This document shows, piece after piece, positions 18,031 to 26,221 of a DNA stretch of 64,000 bases (positions are counted from its first letter, which is position 1; every line of letters starts with the position of its first letter). The stretch lies in contig JABHDC010000254.1 of NCBI GenBank assembly GCA_018673255.1, forward strand, positions 5,339-69,338, written 5' to 3'. The notes below the pieces were generated by a model that was not told where the DNA came from, made no database searches, and saw only the letters and a program-made list of their open reading frames with translations. The DNA is from Gemmatimonadota bacterium. GTDB taxonomy: Bacteria; Latescibacterota; UBA2968; UBA8231. The translations under genes were made by a program, and so were the position numbers.

Positions 18031-18050
18031 AATCGAATCGAATCGAATCG
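18031..18050. repeat. Pentanucleotide tandem repeat (AATCG)4
   Basis: Four exact AATCG units, partly extended upstream by GCG. They lie 8 bases after the SMP-30-like stop and 51 bases before the sulfatase start, outside coding sequence with the starts chosen here. Confidence 0.8.
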
Positions 18051-18100
18051 CCGTAGCCGGGTACCATCGTTCACCTGAGCGCAGACGGAATGGAGGCAGG

Positions 18101-19555
18101 ATGCGTACAATTTTCATCATGCTCGACTCGCTGAACCGGCACTTCCTCAACGCCTACAGCGACACGCCTCTGGCCCACACGCCGAACATCGATCGCCTCG
18201 CCCAGCGTGGCGTCGTCTTCGACAACCACTACTGCGGCTCCATGCCCTGCATGCCGGCACGGCGTGAGATGTATACGGGGCGGCTGAATTTTCTGGAGAC
18301 GCCCTGGTCGCCGATCATGCCGTGGGATGACTGCCTGCAACCGGAATTGCGGCGGCAAGTCGGGACGTATTCCCACATGATCACCGACCACTACCACTAC
18401 TTCCATGCGGGTGGGGAGAATTACCATACTCGCTTCAACTCGTGGGAGTTTCAGCGCGGGCAGGAATCGGATGTCTGGCATCCGCTCGTCGAGGATCCGA
18501 CGATCCCCAACTTCAAAGGCAAGAATTCGCGTCCCTACTGGGTGAATCGGCAATTCAGGGATCCGGAGAGGGACGAGGACTACCCGACGCCACAGTGCTT
18601 TGAGCGGGCGATCGAGTTCATCGATAGCAATCACGGGGCCGACAACTGGCATCTGCATGTGGAAGCCTTCGATCCACACGAACCCTTTGCCTGTCCTGAG
18701 CGCTACCTGGACATGTATGACGACGACTGGGCTGGAGACTATCACTTCGACTGGCCTAACTATGCGCCTGTCGAAGAAGGTGCCGAGGCGGTCGAGCACA
18801 TCCGCAAGCAGTACTGCGCCACCCTGACCATGGCGGATGTGTGGCTCGGAAAACTGCTGGACCGGCTCGACGAGTTGGACATGTGGAAGGATACGACCGT
18901 CGTGTTCACCACCGATCACGGTCATCTGCTCGGTGATCACGGCTACTGGGCGAAGAACTACATGTTCGACTATCAGGAACTGGTCCACATTCCGTTGATG
19001 GTCTGTCAGCCTGGTGTGGCGCCGGGGCGGCGTCAGGCCCTGACGGCCTCGATGGATCTGATGCCGAGTTTCATGGACTGGTTTGGCGCCGAGGTGCCAA
19101 ACCATGTGCACGGGCGATCGTTACAGCATGTCATCGACGGCGACACAGAGCACCATGATGCGCTGCTCTATGGCTACTTCGGCAAGGACATCAATCTCAC
19201 GGATGGTCGTCACACCTACTGCCGCCAGGCGTTGCCGGATTCAACAGTTCATCATCATACGCTGATGCCCGTGGGTTTCACCGATTTCGAGGGGCGAGAG
19301 AAACTGGCAGCCGCCGAGGTCGGGGTTTTCCTCGAGCACACGCACGGCGTGCCGCATCTGCGCATGAGTACGCCGAGTCGGCGGCATCACAATGCACCCC
19401 ACGACAATCCCATATACGACGTGCAGGTAGATCCGCAGCAGCAGTCGCCGATCCGTGACGATTCACTGGAATCGCGTCTGGCCCAGCAGATGCGTTCGCT
19501 GCTGGAGCGCTTCGACGCACCGGCCTGCCAGTTCGAGCGGATGGGATTCCACTAG
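18101..19555 (+). CDS. Cys-type sulfatase
   Basis: 484 residues. ATG 18101 is chosen because GGAGG lies 4 bases upstream; the open frame further upstream is not conserved-looking. The formylglycine motif Cys50-Met-Pro-Ala-Arg (CMPARREMYTGR) fits C-x-P-x-R. Metal and active-site segments FIMLDSLNRH, HTPNIDRLA and TTDHGHLLGDHGYW are typical of type I sulfatases. There is no signal peptide, so action on internalised small sulfate esters or an unusual export route is possible. The Gfo/Idh/MocA and CocE-type genes follow on the same strand. Confidence 0.9.
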   Translation: MRTIFIMLDSLNRHFLNAYSDTPLAHTPNIDRLAQRGVVFDNHYCGSMPCMPARREMYTGRLNFLETPWSPIMPWDDCLQPELRRQVGTYSHMITDHYHYFHAGGENYHTRFNSWEFQRGQESDVWHPLVEDPTIPNFKGKNSRPYWVNRQFRDPERDEDYPTPQCFERAIEFIDSNHGADNWHLHVEAFDPHEPFACPERYLDMYDDDWAGDYHFDWPNYAPVEEGAEAVEHIRKQYCATLTMADVWLGKLLDRLDELDMWKDTTVVFTTDHGHLLGDHGYWAKNYMFDYQELVHIPLMVCQPGVAPGRRQALTASMDLMPSFMDWFGAEVPNHVHGRSLQHVIDGDTEHHDALLYGYFGKDINLTDGRHTYCRQALPDSTVHHHTLMPVGFTDFEGREKLAAAEVGVFLEHTHGVPHLRMSTPSRRHHNAPHDNPIYDVQVDPQQQSPIRDDSLESRLAQQMRSLLERFDAPACQFERMGFH

Positions 19556-19607
19556 TGCCCACGCTGCACTTGTGGGTTCGGCAGCACATGAAACAGGAGA
19601 CGTGTTC

Positions 19608-20609
19608 ATGTATCGTGTAGGAGTCATCGGTTGCCGTGGCATCGGTATTCGTCATGCTGCGGGCATCGCTGAACTGGCCGACCCAGAACGGGCCCAGGTC
19701 GTGGCGGCCTGCGATCTGGCGCCGGATCTGCTTGTGGAATTCCAGAAGCACTTCGCCGGCAAGTGGCCGCAGATCGCCACCTACACGAGCCACCGTGAAA
19801 TGCTCGAGAAGGAGAATCTCGACATTCTCACCGTGGCTACTTCCGATCATGCCCATACAGCACTCGTGGTGGATGCCGCCGCGGCGGGTGTGAAGGGGAT
19901 CTTCTGCGAGAAGCCACTGGCCACGACCGTGGAGGATGCGGCGGCGATGGTGGCTGCCTGCGAGGCCCATGGTGTTGTGTTGTCCGTCGACCATACGCGC
20001 CACTGGATGCCGATCTGGCATCGCGCTCACGAGTTGGTTGAGGCCGGTGAGATCGGTGACGTGCAATCTATCGTGGGTGCACTGCGTGGCGAGCGGGCGA
20101 TGCTCTATCGCAATGGCACGCATTGCCTCGACGCCATCTGCTGGTTCTCGGGTGGGCGGCCGATCTGGGTGATGGGCGATCTGGAGCCCGGCTTTGAGGA
20201 CTACAGCGAGTATGCCGGCGACGGCGGGCACGATCCGACGACCGAGCCGGCAGCCAATGCATACATCAAATTCGACAATGGAGTCACCGCCTTCTACGGC
20301 GGCGGATCGAAGACCACCCCAGGGCCGAAATTCTCCATCGAGGTCATTGGCACAACAGGGTGCCTCGTCATTGCCGATAACGAGTCAGCGACGCTCATTC
20401 GCGATGAGGTCGCCGAGACGATCACGGCCCCCGCGTGGCCAATCGAAGGCATTGAGGCGGGGATGCACGAGTTGGTACAGATCCTGGAGACGGGAGGAAC
20501 ACCGGCCTCGACGGGGCGCGATGGGCAGGCCGTGGTCGAAGTGATCTCCGGTATCCTGGCCTCGCAGCAGCAGGGACACGCACCGATTCACATACCGACG
20601 GAACGATGA
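19608..20609 (+). CDS. Gfo/Idh/MocA family NAD(P)-dependent oxidoreductase
   Basis: 333 residues from ATG 19608 (AGGAG upstream). An N-terminal Rossmann segment (YRVGVIGCRGIGIRHA) is followed by the family signature EKPLA (FCEKPLATTVEDAA) and an alpha/beta C-terminal domain. The catalytic-region His is in the expected area (NGTHCLDAICW). It probably oxidises or reduces a sugar or inositol-type hydroxyl. Its stop is 13 bases before the CocE-like start, and the GAGGAG overlapping its stop serves that gene, so the sulfatase-Gfo-CocE set is likely one operon. Confidence 0.88.
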   Translation: MYRVGVIGCRGIGIRHAAGIAELADPERAQVVAACDLAPDLLVEFQKHFAGKWPQIATYTSHREMLEKENLDILTVATSDHAHTALVVDAAAAGVKGIFCEKPLATTVEDAAAMVAACEAHGVVLSVDHTRHWMPIWHRAHELVEAGEIGDVQSIVGALRGERAMLYRNGTHCLDAICWFSGGRPIWVMGDLEPGFEDYSEYAGDGGHDPTTEPAANAYIKFDNGVTAFYGGGSKTTPGPKFSIEVIGTTGCLVIADNESATLIRDEVAETITAPAWPIEGIEAGMHELVQILETGGTPASTGRDGQAVVEVISGILASQQQGHAPIHIPTER

Positions 20610-20622
20610 GGAGACTGGAAAG

Positions 20623-22299
20623 ATGACCACACACTACCGAGTCGATCGACACGTCGACGCGAAGGTGCCGATGCGTGATGGCGTAAGGCTGTCGGCGGAT
20701 CTGTTCCTGCCGCGTGGCGCAGGTCCCGCACCCACTGTCCTGATGCGCACACCCTACAGCAACAACACGGAAGCGAATATCGAAAAGGGGCAGCGACTGG
20801 CGAATGCCGGTTACAATTGCGTCATCGCCGATGTTCGCGGCCGCTGGGACTCGGAGGGCGACTATACGCCATTCTACGATGAAGCGCTGGATGGCTACGA
20901 CACGCAGCAATGGATCGGTCAGCAGCCGTGGAGCGATGGCAAGATCGGCACAGCCGGTGCCTCCTACCTGGGCACGACGCAGTGGCGGCCAGCACCTCTG
21001 GCCAGCGAGTATCTCACCTGCATGGTGCCCCGGGTGATATGCACCGACTACCACGGTGGTCTGATCTACCCGGGTGGGGCGTTGCAGTTGAACGTGGCCA
21101 TGACCTGGGGCATGCGAACTCACGGTCGAACCGGCCAGGATATCGAGTTCCACAACTGGACACAGGCCTTCTATCACCTGCCGGTCCGGGATATCGACAA
21201 ACAAGCGGGGCGCGACCTGCCCTTCTGGCGCAACTGGATCGACCACCCGAGCTACGATGAATACTGGGCGCCCATGGATGATGAGCAGCGCTGGGGAGAG
21301 ATCCAGGTGCCGGCGCTCAATATGGGGGGATGGTACGACCTGTATGCGAATCAGACCTTCAGCAACTTCAATGGCCTGCGACTGCACGGCGGTTCCGAGG
21401 CAGCCCGACAGTCCCAGCTCATCGTGGGTCCCTGGCCGCACGCCCTGAGTGCATCGACACGCACAGGGGATATCGACTTCGGCCAGCAATCACTCTACGA
21501 TCTGGAGACACTCGAACTGCGCTGGTTCGATCACTGGATGCGTGAGATCGACAATGGCATCGATCGGGAGAAGCCCCTTCGGTTGTTCGTGATGGGCACC
21601 AACCAGTGGCGCCAGGAGGATGAATGGCCTCTGGCGCGCACGGACTGGCAGATTTGGTATCTGCACTCGGAGGGCGCGGCAAATTCCGTGATCGGTGATG
21701 GCAAGCTGAGTCCGGTGTCACCGGCAAAGGAGTCGGAGGACCAATTCGTCTTCGATCCGGCCTATCCCGTGCAGACCCTGGGAGGTAACAACTGCTGCTC
21801 GCCCCACGTGGTGCCCTGGGGGCCACAGGATCAGCGTCCAGCCGAGATGCGTGGTGATGTGCTGTGTTACACCGGCGAGGCTCTCACAGAGGATCTCGAA
21901 GTCATCGGTCCCATCGAGGTCGTGTTGTTTGCGGCCACCGACGGCCCGGATACGGACTGGACGGCGAAACTCGTCGATGTGTTCCCCAATGGATATGCCA
22001 TGAATCTGTGCGATGGCATCATCCGCGCCCGTTACCGGGAAGACCGAAGCAACCCATCTCTACTGGAACCGGGCGCCGTGTACGAGTATCGGATCGAGGT
22101 GGGTGTGACGGGGAATGTCTTCCAGAAGGGGCACCGGATCCGACTGGAGATCTCTTCCTCAAACTTCCCACGCTTCGATCGCAATCCCAACACGGGGAAC
22201 ACCTATGGCGTGGATGCCGAGCTCCGTGTGGCGCATCAGACCATCCATCACAGTGTGGATCGGGCGTCGCATATCCGGCTGCCGGTGATCCCAGCGTAG
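20623..22299 (+). CDS. CocE/NonD-type alpha/beta hydrolase (X-Pro dipeptidyl-peptidase-like)
   Basis: 558 residues. The N-terminal alpha/beta hydrolase contains the nucleophile Ser114 in GTAGASYLG (family G-x-S-Y-x-G), preceded by CVIADVRGRWDSEGDY, the strand and turn typical of CocE and glutaryl-acylase relatives. The C-terminal half is the jelly-roll domain (VIGPIEVVLFAATDGPDTDW, GHRIRLEISSSNFPRFDRNPNTG). The family hydrolyses esters or amides. No signal peptide is seen. It follows the oxidoreductase closely and converges with the next sulfatase gene; the 125 bases between hold only GC-rich partial inverted repeats. Confidence 0.9.
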   Translation: MTTHYRVDRHVDAKVPMRDGVRLSADLFLPRGAGPAPTVLMRTPYSNNTEANIEKGQRLANAGYNCVIADVRGRWDSEGDYTPFYDEALDGYDTQQWIGQQPWSDGKIGTAGASYLGTTQWRPAPLASEYLTCMVPRVICTDYHGGLIYPGGALQLNVAMTWGMRTHGRTGQDIEFHNWTQAFYHLPVRDIDKQAGRDLPFWRNWIDHPSYDEYWAPMDDEQRWGEIQVPALNMGGWYDLYANQTFSNFNGLRLHGGSEAARQSQLIVGPWPHALSASTRTGDIDFGQQSLYDLETLELRWFDHWMREIDNGIDREKPLRLFVMGTNQWRQEDEWPLARTDWQIWYLHSEGAANSVIGDGKLSPVSPAKESEDQFVFDPAYPVQTLGGNNCCSPHVVPWGPQDQRPAEMRGDVLCYTGEALTEDLEVIGPIEVVLFAATDGPDTDWTAKLVDVFPNGYAMNLCDGIIRARYREDRSNPSLLEPGAVYEYRIEVGVTGNVFQKGHRIRLEISSSNFPRFDRNPNTGNTYGVDAELRVAHQTIHHSVDRASHIRLPVIPA

Positions 22300-22424
22300 G
22301 GTGAGTGACTGATTCGCCGGGCACCTGAATCGCCAGCCAGCTGTATTCCAGTGACCGGCTGGCCGGCGCCGGGCGACCAGTCTGTGTGGCCTAGCCGCCG
22401 CCCGCAGACCCGGATCCTCGGTCT

Positions 22425-23933
22425 TCATCCCGCGTCCGGCATCCACCACAGCTGGTCCCAGCGATTGCCCCCGGTGTTCACCTGTGGGGCGCCCTCAGTG
22501 CTGCGACCCTCTTCTACGTACTTGGTCAGCAGATTCTGGAGGCGTTCCACGACATCGGGGTGCTGGTCCTGGACATTCGTGCCCTCGCCGATGTCTGCCT
22601 CCAGGTCGTAGAGCTGGATCGGTGGCATGTCTTCTGTTTCCTCGCCCGGCCTGGGCGGACTCCAGCCACCTGATCCGGGGCACATCTCCAGTTTCCAGCG
22701 GCCAGCGCGAATGGAGAAGGAACCGTCGATGGAGTGATGGACGGTCGCTTCGCGCAAACCTGAGTCTGGACCTGGGCCTCGACCTGAGTCTGGCTCCTGG
22801 CCGCGCCAGATCGGCAGATTGCTGACGCTGTCCTCGCCGGCGTTGTCAGGCAGGGGATCACCGAGGATGTCGGCGCAGGTCGCAAGCAGATCCACGAGAC
22901 AGACAGTCTGATCGCTCGTCGCCCCGGCGGCGATCTGTTCGGGCCAGCGGATGAGCAATGGAATCCGGTGTCCGCCTTCGTAGATATCGGCCTTATGGCC
23001 TCGAAAGACGTAGCTGGGATGGTGTCCCACTGCGGCCAGTTCTTCGAAATCTGCCTGGGGTGAGCACCCGTTGTCGCTGGTGAAGACGAGGATCGTGTCG
23101 TCGGCGATGCCGTGCTCTTCGAGTTTGGCCATCACCTGACCCACCACGTCATCGACCATCAGGCAGAAGTCCCCATACTCATTCGTGCCCGAGGCGCCCT
23201 GGAATTCAGCACTCGGCAGGATTGGCGTGTGGGGCGCCGGCAGAGGGAAGTAGAGGAAGAAGGGTCTCTCCCCTTGAGCGTGGTCGTCGATGAAGCCAAG
23301 GGCCTCCTTCGTGAGATGGGGCAGCACGTCGGCGTGCTCGAAATCAGGAGAGATCGGTCCCTCGCGCCAGAACTGCTTGCCCTTCCGTTCCTCGATTCGA
23401 CGATCAGGTGCTATGGTGGGGCGATCATTGTCGATGTAGATGTAGGGTGGAATGTCGAGAGAGGCGGCGATGCCAAAAAAGCGGTCGAATCCCACCGTCG
23501 TGGGGCCTGCCTCGATGGGCTTCGCAAGATCCAGGTCTTCCTCTTCCAGTTCACCTTCAGGTTCATCGTCGCTTGTTGCGCTCGTGCGACGCGCCCAATC
23601 CCAGCCCAGGTGCCATTTGCCGATGCAGCCGGTGGTGTAGTCGTGGTCGTGCAAGTAGGAGGCAACCGTCATTCGGTCAGGCTCGATCAGTGGAGGAGAC
23701 CAGCTCCAGGCGACACCCTGCTTGAGCCACGACCGCCAATTGTAGCGCCCCGTCAGAATGCCGTAACGAGATGGCGTGCATACAGCAGACGTGGCATGGG
23801 CGTCGGTGAAACACATGCCACCTGCGGCCAGGGCATCGAGGTGTTTCGTCCTGATCTTCGATGATGGATTCAGGCAGGATACATCGCCGTAGCCCATATC
23901 GTCGGCGAGGATGTAGATGATGTTCGGTTTCAT
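22425..23933 (-). CDS. Arylsulfatase A-like Cys-type sulfatase
   Basis: 502 residues. Hallmarks are NIIYILADDMGYGDVSC (metal Asp pair), Cys52 in CTPSRYGILTGRYNWR (formylglycine signature C-x-P-S-R with the downstream TGR), GKWHLG, and VFTSDNGCSP. This is the standard arylsulfatase pattern. The N-terminus begins directly with the first core strand, so no signal peptide is present. GGAG lies about 5 bases before the ATG. It is convergent with the CocE-like gene and divergent from the PhyH gene at 24093. Its sequence is clearly different from the sulfatase at 18101. Confidence 0.93.
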   Translation of the reverse strand: MKPNIIYILADDMGYGDVSCLNPSSKIRTKHLDALAAGGMCFTDAHATSAVCTPSRYGILTGRYNWRSWLKQGVAWSWSPPLIEPDRMTVASYLHDHDYTTGCIGKWHLGWDWARRTSATSDDEPEGELEEEDLDLAKPIEAGPTTVGFDRFFGIAASLDIPPYIYIDNDRPTIAPDRRIEERKGKQFWREGPISPDFEHADVLPHLTKEALGFIDDHAQGERPFFLYFPLPAPHTPILPSAEFQGASGTNEYGDFCLMVDDVVGQVMAKLEEHGIADDTILVFTSDNGCSPQADFEELAAVGHHPSYVFRGHKADIYEGGHRIPLLIRWPEQIAAGATSDQTVCLVDLLATCADILGDPLPDNAGEDSVSNLPIWRGQEPDSGRGPGPDSGLREATVHHSIDGSFSIRAGRWKLEMCPGSGGWSPPRPGEETEDMPPIQLYDLEADIGEGTNVQDQHPDVVERLQNLLTKYVEEGRSTEGAPQVNTGGNRWDQLWWMPDAG

Positions 23934-24092
23934 GGTCGATCTCCTTGTCGCCCAAGATGAGACAGGCGAGTTGTGGGCTCAAGCTCAGCCTGGAATCGCC
24001 TAGTCGAATCGGCCGGTGTCAGGTCCTGCCGCCGTGTCCTATCTTGTCGTCCGGACACAGGATAGACAATGACCCCACAACGCGAGTGATCG

Positions 24093-24902
24093 ATGAACAA
24101 CACGCAGAAATATCTATTTGACCTGCAGGGCTATCTCGTCGTCGAGGATGTTCTGAGTGACGACGAATGCGATCAGGCGATCGAGACGATCAAGCAGCGC
24201 ATGAAGCCGATGGAGAAGACCCCGAACGGGTATCCGTCGAATGGTACCTGGCATTCGGCTGCAAATCTGTGGGAAGCGGGAGAGCCATTCCTCTCATTGA
24301 TCGACCATCCGAAGGTGACTGACGTCCTCAGCGAGATCATCGCACCACAGCTGCGCTGCGAAAGCTGTTACAGTTTCGTCCGCTACAAGGATTGCCCCGT
24401 TTTCGAGATGCACGGTGGCAACCGGGGCGGACGCACGAATTTCCGCTACGATGCCCGCAATGGACAGATCTACACGGGATTGACTGTGATCTCATACAAC
24501 CTGCAGGATGTGGCCCCGGAGGATGGAGGGTTCTCATGCATTCCAGGGTCACACAAGTCAGATTTTCAATTGTCTGAAGAGGAGCGCGAGAAGTTGTTCG
24601 CCTTTGGCGGACCCCTCGTACGGACCATCCCCGCGCCGCGTGGCGCCGCGGTCATCTTCACAGAGACCCTGGCTCATGGTGCCGGCAGCTGGCAACGCGA
24701 GGATGAGCCGCGTTACGGGCTCTTCTACAAGTACAACGACCGGGCTGCCGTCTACCACGAGCAGGGCTCGAGGCGGCCGAGTGACCAGGCACTGGGCACG
24801 ATGACAGAGGCGCAACGGTGCTACTTCAATACGGCGTGGCAGGCATTCGGGCCACGGTCGCGTCCTCGCAACGATGTGCCGGAGTTCGGCCCCGGTACGT
24901 GA
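24093..24902 (+). CDS. PhyH-like dioxygenase with HxG in place of HxD
   Basis: 269 residues of the phytanoyl-CoA dioxygenase fold: N-terminal FDLQGYLVVEDVLSDDEC, core LTVISYNLQDVAPEDGGFSCIPGSHK, distal His195 (TLAHGAGSW) and Arg207 for 2-oxoglutarate. Where the family normally has His-x-Asp, this protein has His107-Gly-Gly109 (FEMHGGNRGG). Loss of the carboxylate is the hallmark of Fe/2OG halogenases but can also mark inactive or differently liganded enzymes. It shares its first 20 residues closely with the PhyH protein at 25357, with one small gene between them, suggesting local duplication. Confidence 0.82.
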   Translation: MNNTQKYLFDLQGYLVVEDVLSDDECDQAIETIKQRMKPMEKTPNGYPSNGTWHSAANLWEAGEPFLSLIDHPKVTDVLSEIIAPQLRCESCYSFVRYKDCPVFEMHGGNRGGRTNFRYDARNGQIYTGLTVISYNLQDVAPEDGGFSCIPGSHKSDFQLSEEEREKLFAFGGPLVRTIPAPRGAAVIFTETLAHGAGSWQREDEPRYGLFYKYNDRAAVYHEQGSRRPSDQALGTMTEAQRCYFNTAWQAFGPRSRPRNDVPEFGPGT

Positions 24903-24960
24903 TCGAGATGTCCGGCATCAGCGTGGTTTCTTAGGTTCCGCCGTAGCGGGAGAAATGGTC

Positions 24961-25341
24961 ATGTCAGAAGCACCAGCCCTACTGCCTGAAACAAAGACCG
25001 TCGCGATCTGGATGCTCACCGCCATCACGGTGGTGATTGCGGCCAAGGTGGTGACCGGTACGCTGCTGAACCAGAAGCGGAAAGAGATCTACAAGATCCG
25101 CGAGAAACTTTTCGGCGTGAAAGCGGAGCTTGACCATCATCACGAACGGGTGAAGGTGGCCAAAGATATGATTTCCTTCGCCGAGCGGCAGAAGGGTGAA
25201 CTCACGCACCAGATAGAGATCACCAAGAGCGATCTGACCGCGCTGGAAGGGGAGGATGGTGAAGGCGAGGAGAAGCATGATCGCTCGGATCCGACGGTGC
25301 CGGCTCACATGCGATCACGGGCAGAAGGATTATTCGAATGA
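24961..25341 (+). CDS. Small membrane-anchored coiled-coil protein, unknown function
   Basis: 126 residues from ATG 24961 (GGGAG 8 bases upstream; ATG 24955 is alternative). One transmembrane helix near the N-terminus (TVAIWMLTAITVVIAAKVV) is followed by a basic stretch and a long charged coiled coil (about 45-95: NQKRKEIYKIREKLFGVKAE onward, with heptad-like Leu/Ile/Val), then an acidic tail. It probably sits in the inner membrane with the coil in the cytoplasm. It is flanked by two related PhyH genes on the same strand, with 15 bases to the next start. I do not recognise the family. Confidence 0.65.
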   Translation: MSEAPALLPETKTVAIWMLTAITVVIAAKVVTGTLLNQKRKEIYKIREKLFGVKAELDHHHERVKVAKDMISFAERQKGELTHQIEITKSDLTALEGEDGEGEEKHDRSDPTVPAHMRSRAEGLFE

Positions 25342-25356
25342 TGCGAGACCACAGCC

Positions 25357-26187
25357 ATGGATGAGACCCAGCTCTACCTGTTCGACCTGCAGGGCTACAC
25401 CGTCATCGAAGGCGTGTTGGACGCCGATGAGATCGCTCACTGCAACGAAGCGATCGATCATCATGCCGAGGACATCAAAGAGCGAGTCGGCGATCTGTCT
25501 CTGTCGAGTGATTCGTCCACACTGAAGGGCACAACAGGACGCGGCGATCTGGGTGGATTACTCGGCTGGGAACGGCCATGGTGTGAACCCTTCCGCCAGA
25601 TGTTATGTCATCCCCGCCTCGTTCCGTATTTGAACACGATCCTTGGAAAGGGCTACCGCCTCGACCACAATGCGGGCCTGATCTCGATGCGCAAGGGTGC
25701 TGAGGGCCATCTCTTGCATGGATCTTCCGGACCTGATTTTGATCCGCATCAGTACTACATCTGGCAGAATGGCCGGATGCACAATGGCCTGACCGTCGTC
25801 GCCTGGCAGTTGACCGACGTCAATCCCGGAGACGGTGGCCTTGTCGTCATCCCCGGTAGTCACAAGGGCAATGTGGCTTGCCCCCCATCGATCCGTAAGT
25901 GGGAGGCCCATCAGGACATCGTGAAACACGTGACGTGCAAGGCGGGAGATGTGGTCATCTTCACCGAAGCGGTGACCCATGGCACGATTCCCTGGACAGC
26001 AGATCACGACAGGCGCTCGGTTCTGTTTCGCATGTCGCCAGGAAATCTGGCCTATGGTAGAGGCTACGATCCATGGCCAGCCGCCATGCTGCAAGACATG
26101 ACCCAGGCGCAGGCAGCGGTGCTGGAGCCACCCTACCACACGAGGCTCAACCGACCGGTGCTCAGCGACGACGGTGAGGTCGGCTGA
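25357..26187 (+). CDS. PhyH-like dioxygenase with HxS in place of HxD
   Basis: 276 residues. The N-terminus YLFDLQGYTVIEGVLDADEI matches the PhyH protein at 24093. The core is LTVVAWQLTDVNPGDGGLVVIPGSHKG, with distal His208 (AVTHGTIPW) and Arg219/Arg220. The position aligned to the usual HxD reads His121-Gly-Ser123 (HLLHGSSGPDFDP), so the carboxylate ligand appears missing, although Asp127, Asp129 and His131 lie close by. The substrate is unknown. The DapA-family gene starts 34 bases downstream. Confidence 0.82.
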   Translation: MDETQLYLFDLQGYTVIEGVLDADEIAHCNEAIDHHAEDIKERVGDLSLSSDSSTLKGTTGRGDLGGLLGWERPWCEPFRQMLCHPRLVPYLNTILGKGYRLDHNAGLISMRKGAEGHLLHGSSGPDFDPHQYYIWQNGRMHNGLTVVAWQLTDVNPGDGGLVVIPGSHKGNVACPPSIRKWEAHQDIVKHVTCKAGDVVIFTEAVTHGTIPWTADHDRRSVLFRMSPGNLAYGRGYDPWPAAMLQDMTQAQAAVLEPPYHTRLNRPVLSDDGEVG

Positions 26188-26221
26188 GTCGTGGCCAAGA
26201 TCGGTGGAGTATCATGTACCC

